DNA of 64,000 nucleotides from Variovorax atrisoli 110B (GTDB taxonomy: Bacteria; Pseudomonadota; Gammaproteobacteria; Burkholderiales; Burkholderiaceae_C). Shown here piece by piece: positions 63,929 to 64,000 of this stretch (within the stretch, counting starts at the first letter, position 1; the number at the start of each line of letters is the position of its first letter). The stretch covers positions 310,001-374,000 of the forward strand of contig NZ_KB907451.1 in NCBI RefSeq assembly GCF_000382045.1. Reading direction: 5' to 3'. The notes under the pieces were generated by a model that had not been told where the DNA came from, made no database searches, and saw only the letters and a program-made list of their open reading frames with translations. A program made the position numbers and the translations under genes.

Positions 63929-64000
63929 ATGCAGGTTCGTGTGCTGGGTTGCTCGGGCGCCATCGCCAAAGACTGCCGCACCACCTCGTTCCTGGTCGAC
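63929..64000 (+). CDS. MBL-fold, probable class-II 3',5'-cyclic-nucleotide phosphodiesterase, 3' truncated
   Basis: Only 24 residues are in the window: MQVRVLGCSGAIAKDC then RTTSFLVD. This opening strand, with a G-C/S-G after the first beta-strand, is typical of MBL-fold hydrolases; the closest type I recall is the cyclic-nucleotide phosphodiesterase class. AAGGGG lies 12 bases before ATG 63929. If right, it would degrade the cyclase product made by the gene just upstream. Confidence 0.55.
   Translation, partial: MQVRVLGCSGAIAKDCRTTSFLVD

Overview
The window is GC-rich, almost fully coding DNA from a betaproteobacterium, most likely a Variovorax-like member of the Comamonadaceae. This is inferred from gene content: four orphan Bug-type tripartite tricarboxylate transporter receptors, many LysR/GntR/AsnC/TetR-regulated catabolic cassettes, a second-type InfA, type-2 ArgC, a lysine-tailed SET protein and recA-recX in typical beta context. 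No rRNA, tRNA, IS element, prophage or CRISPR array was seen. Both edges cut genes: an M20 amidohydrolase on the left and an MBL-fold (probable cyclic-nucleotide phosphodiesterase) gene on the right.

Region 1 (1-12.8 kb) is uptake and catabolism. It holds the M20 hydrolase plus a Bug receptor; a tightly overlapping minus-strand operon with an SBP, LivHMGF-type ABC importer, GAF protein and amidohydrolase, divergent from a LysR gene with a clean T-N11-A palindrome between them; and a Bug receptor with acetoacetyl-CoA synthetase, divergent from a Crp/Fnr regulator. Region 2 (13.7-21.1 kb) has a glycine-zipper envelope protein and then a trans-4-hydroxy-L-proline degradation cluster: DHDPS-fold deaminase, SBP, 4-hydroxyproline 2-epimerase, three-subunit D-hydroxyproline dehydrogenase and GntR regulator. 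A promoter and AT-rich inverted repeat lie in front of the first gene.

Region 3 (21-44.9 kb) is a patchwork of small regulator/target pairs: desaturase, EamA exporter/LysR, acyltransferase/MerR-TipAS, a small basic protein, MATE pump, DbpA helicase, InfA, MFS/MocR, AsnC/dialkylglycine decarboxylase-like enzyme, sugar isomerase/PuuD-like peptidase, AidB-like dehydrogenase and thioesterase/TetR, and N-formylglutamate amidohydrolase-Bug/LysR, followed by another Bug gene coupled to topB. Region 4 (44.9-60 kb) is more core: topoisomerase III fused to a SWIB domain, divergent from a SET-domain protein with a lysine tail across a Z-DNA-prone tract; birA; a TctDE-like two-component system; MarR; recA-recX; YiaA; argC; sucCD; and TerC. 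Region 5 (60-64 kb) is a signalling set: PP2C phosphatase, FHA protein, CHASE2 adenylate cyclase and the start of a probable cyclic-nucleotide phosphodiesterase.

The most unusual point is the chromatin-like pair at 44.9-48.6 kb. It combines a topoisomerase carrying an H1-like Lys/Ala linker and SWIB domain with a SET methyltransferase-like protein, and the shared promoter region contains 35 uninterrupted alternating pyrimidine-purine bases.
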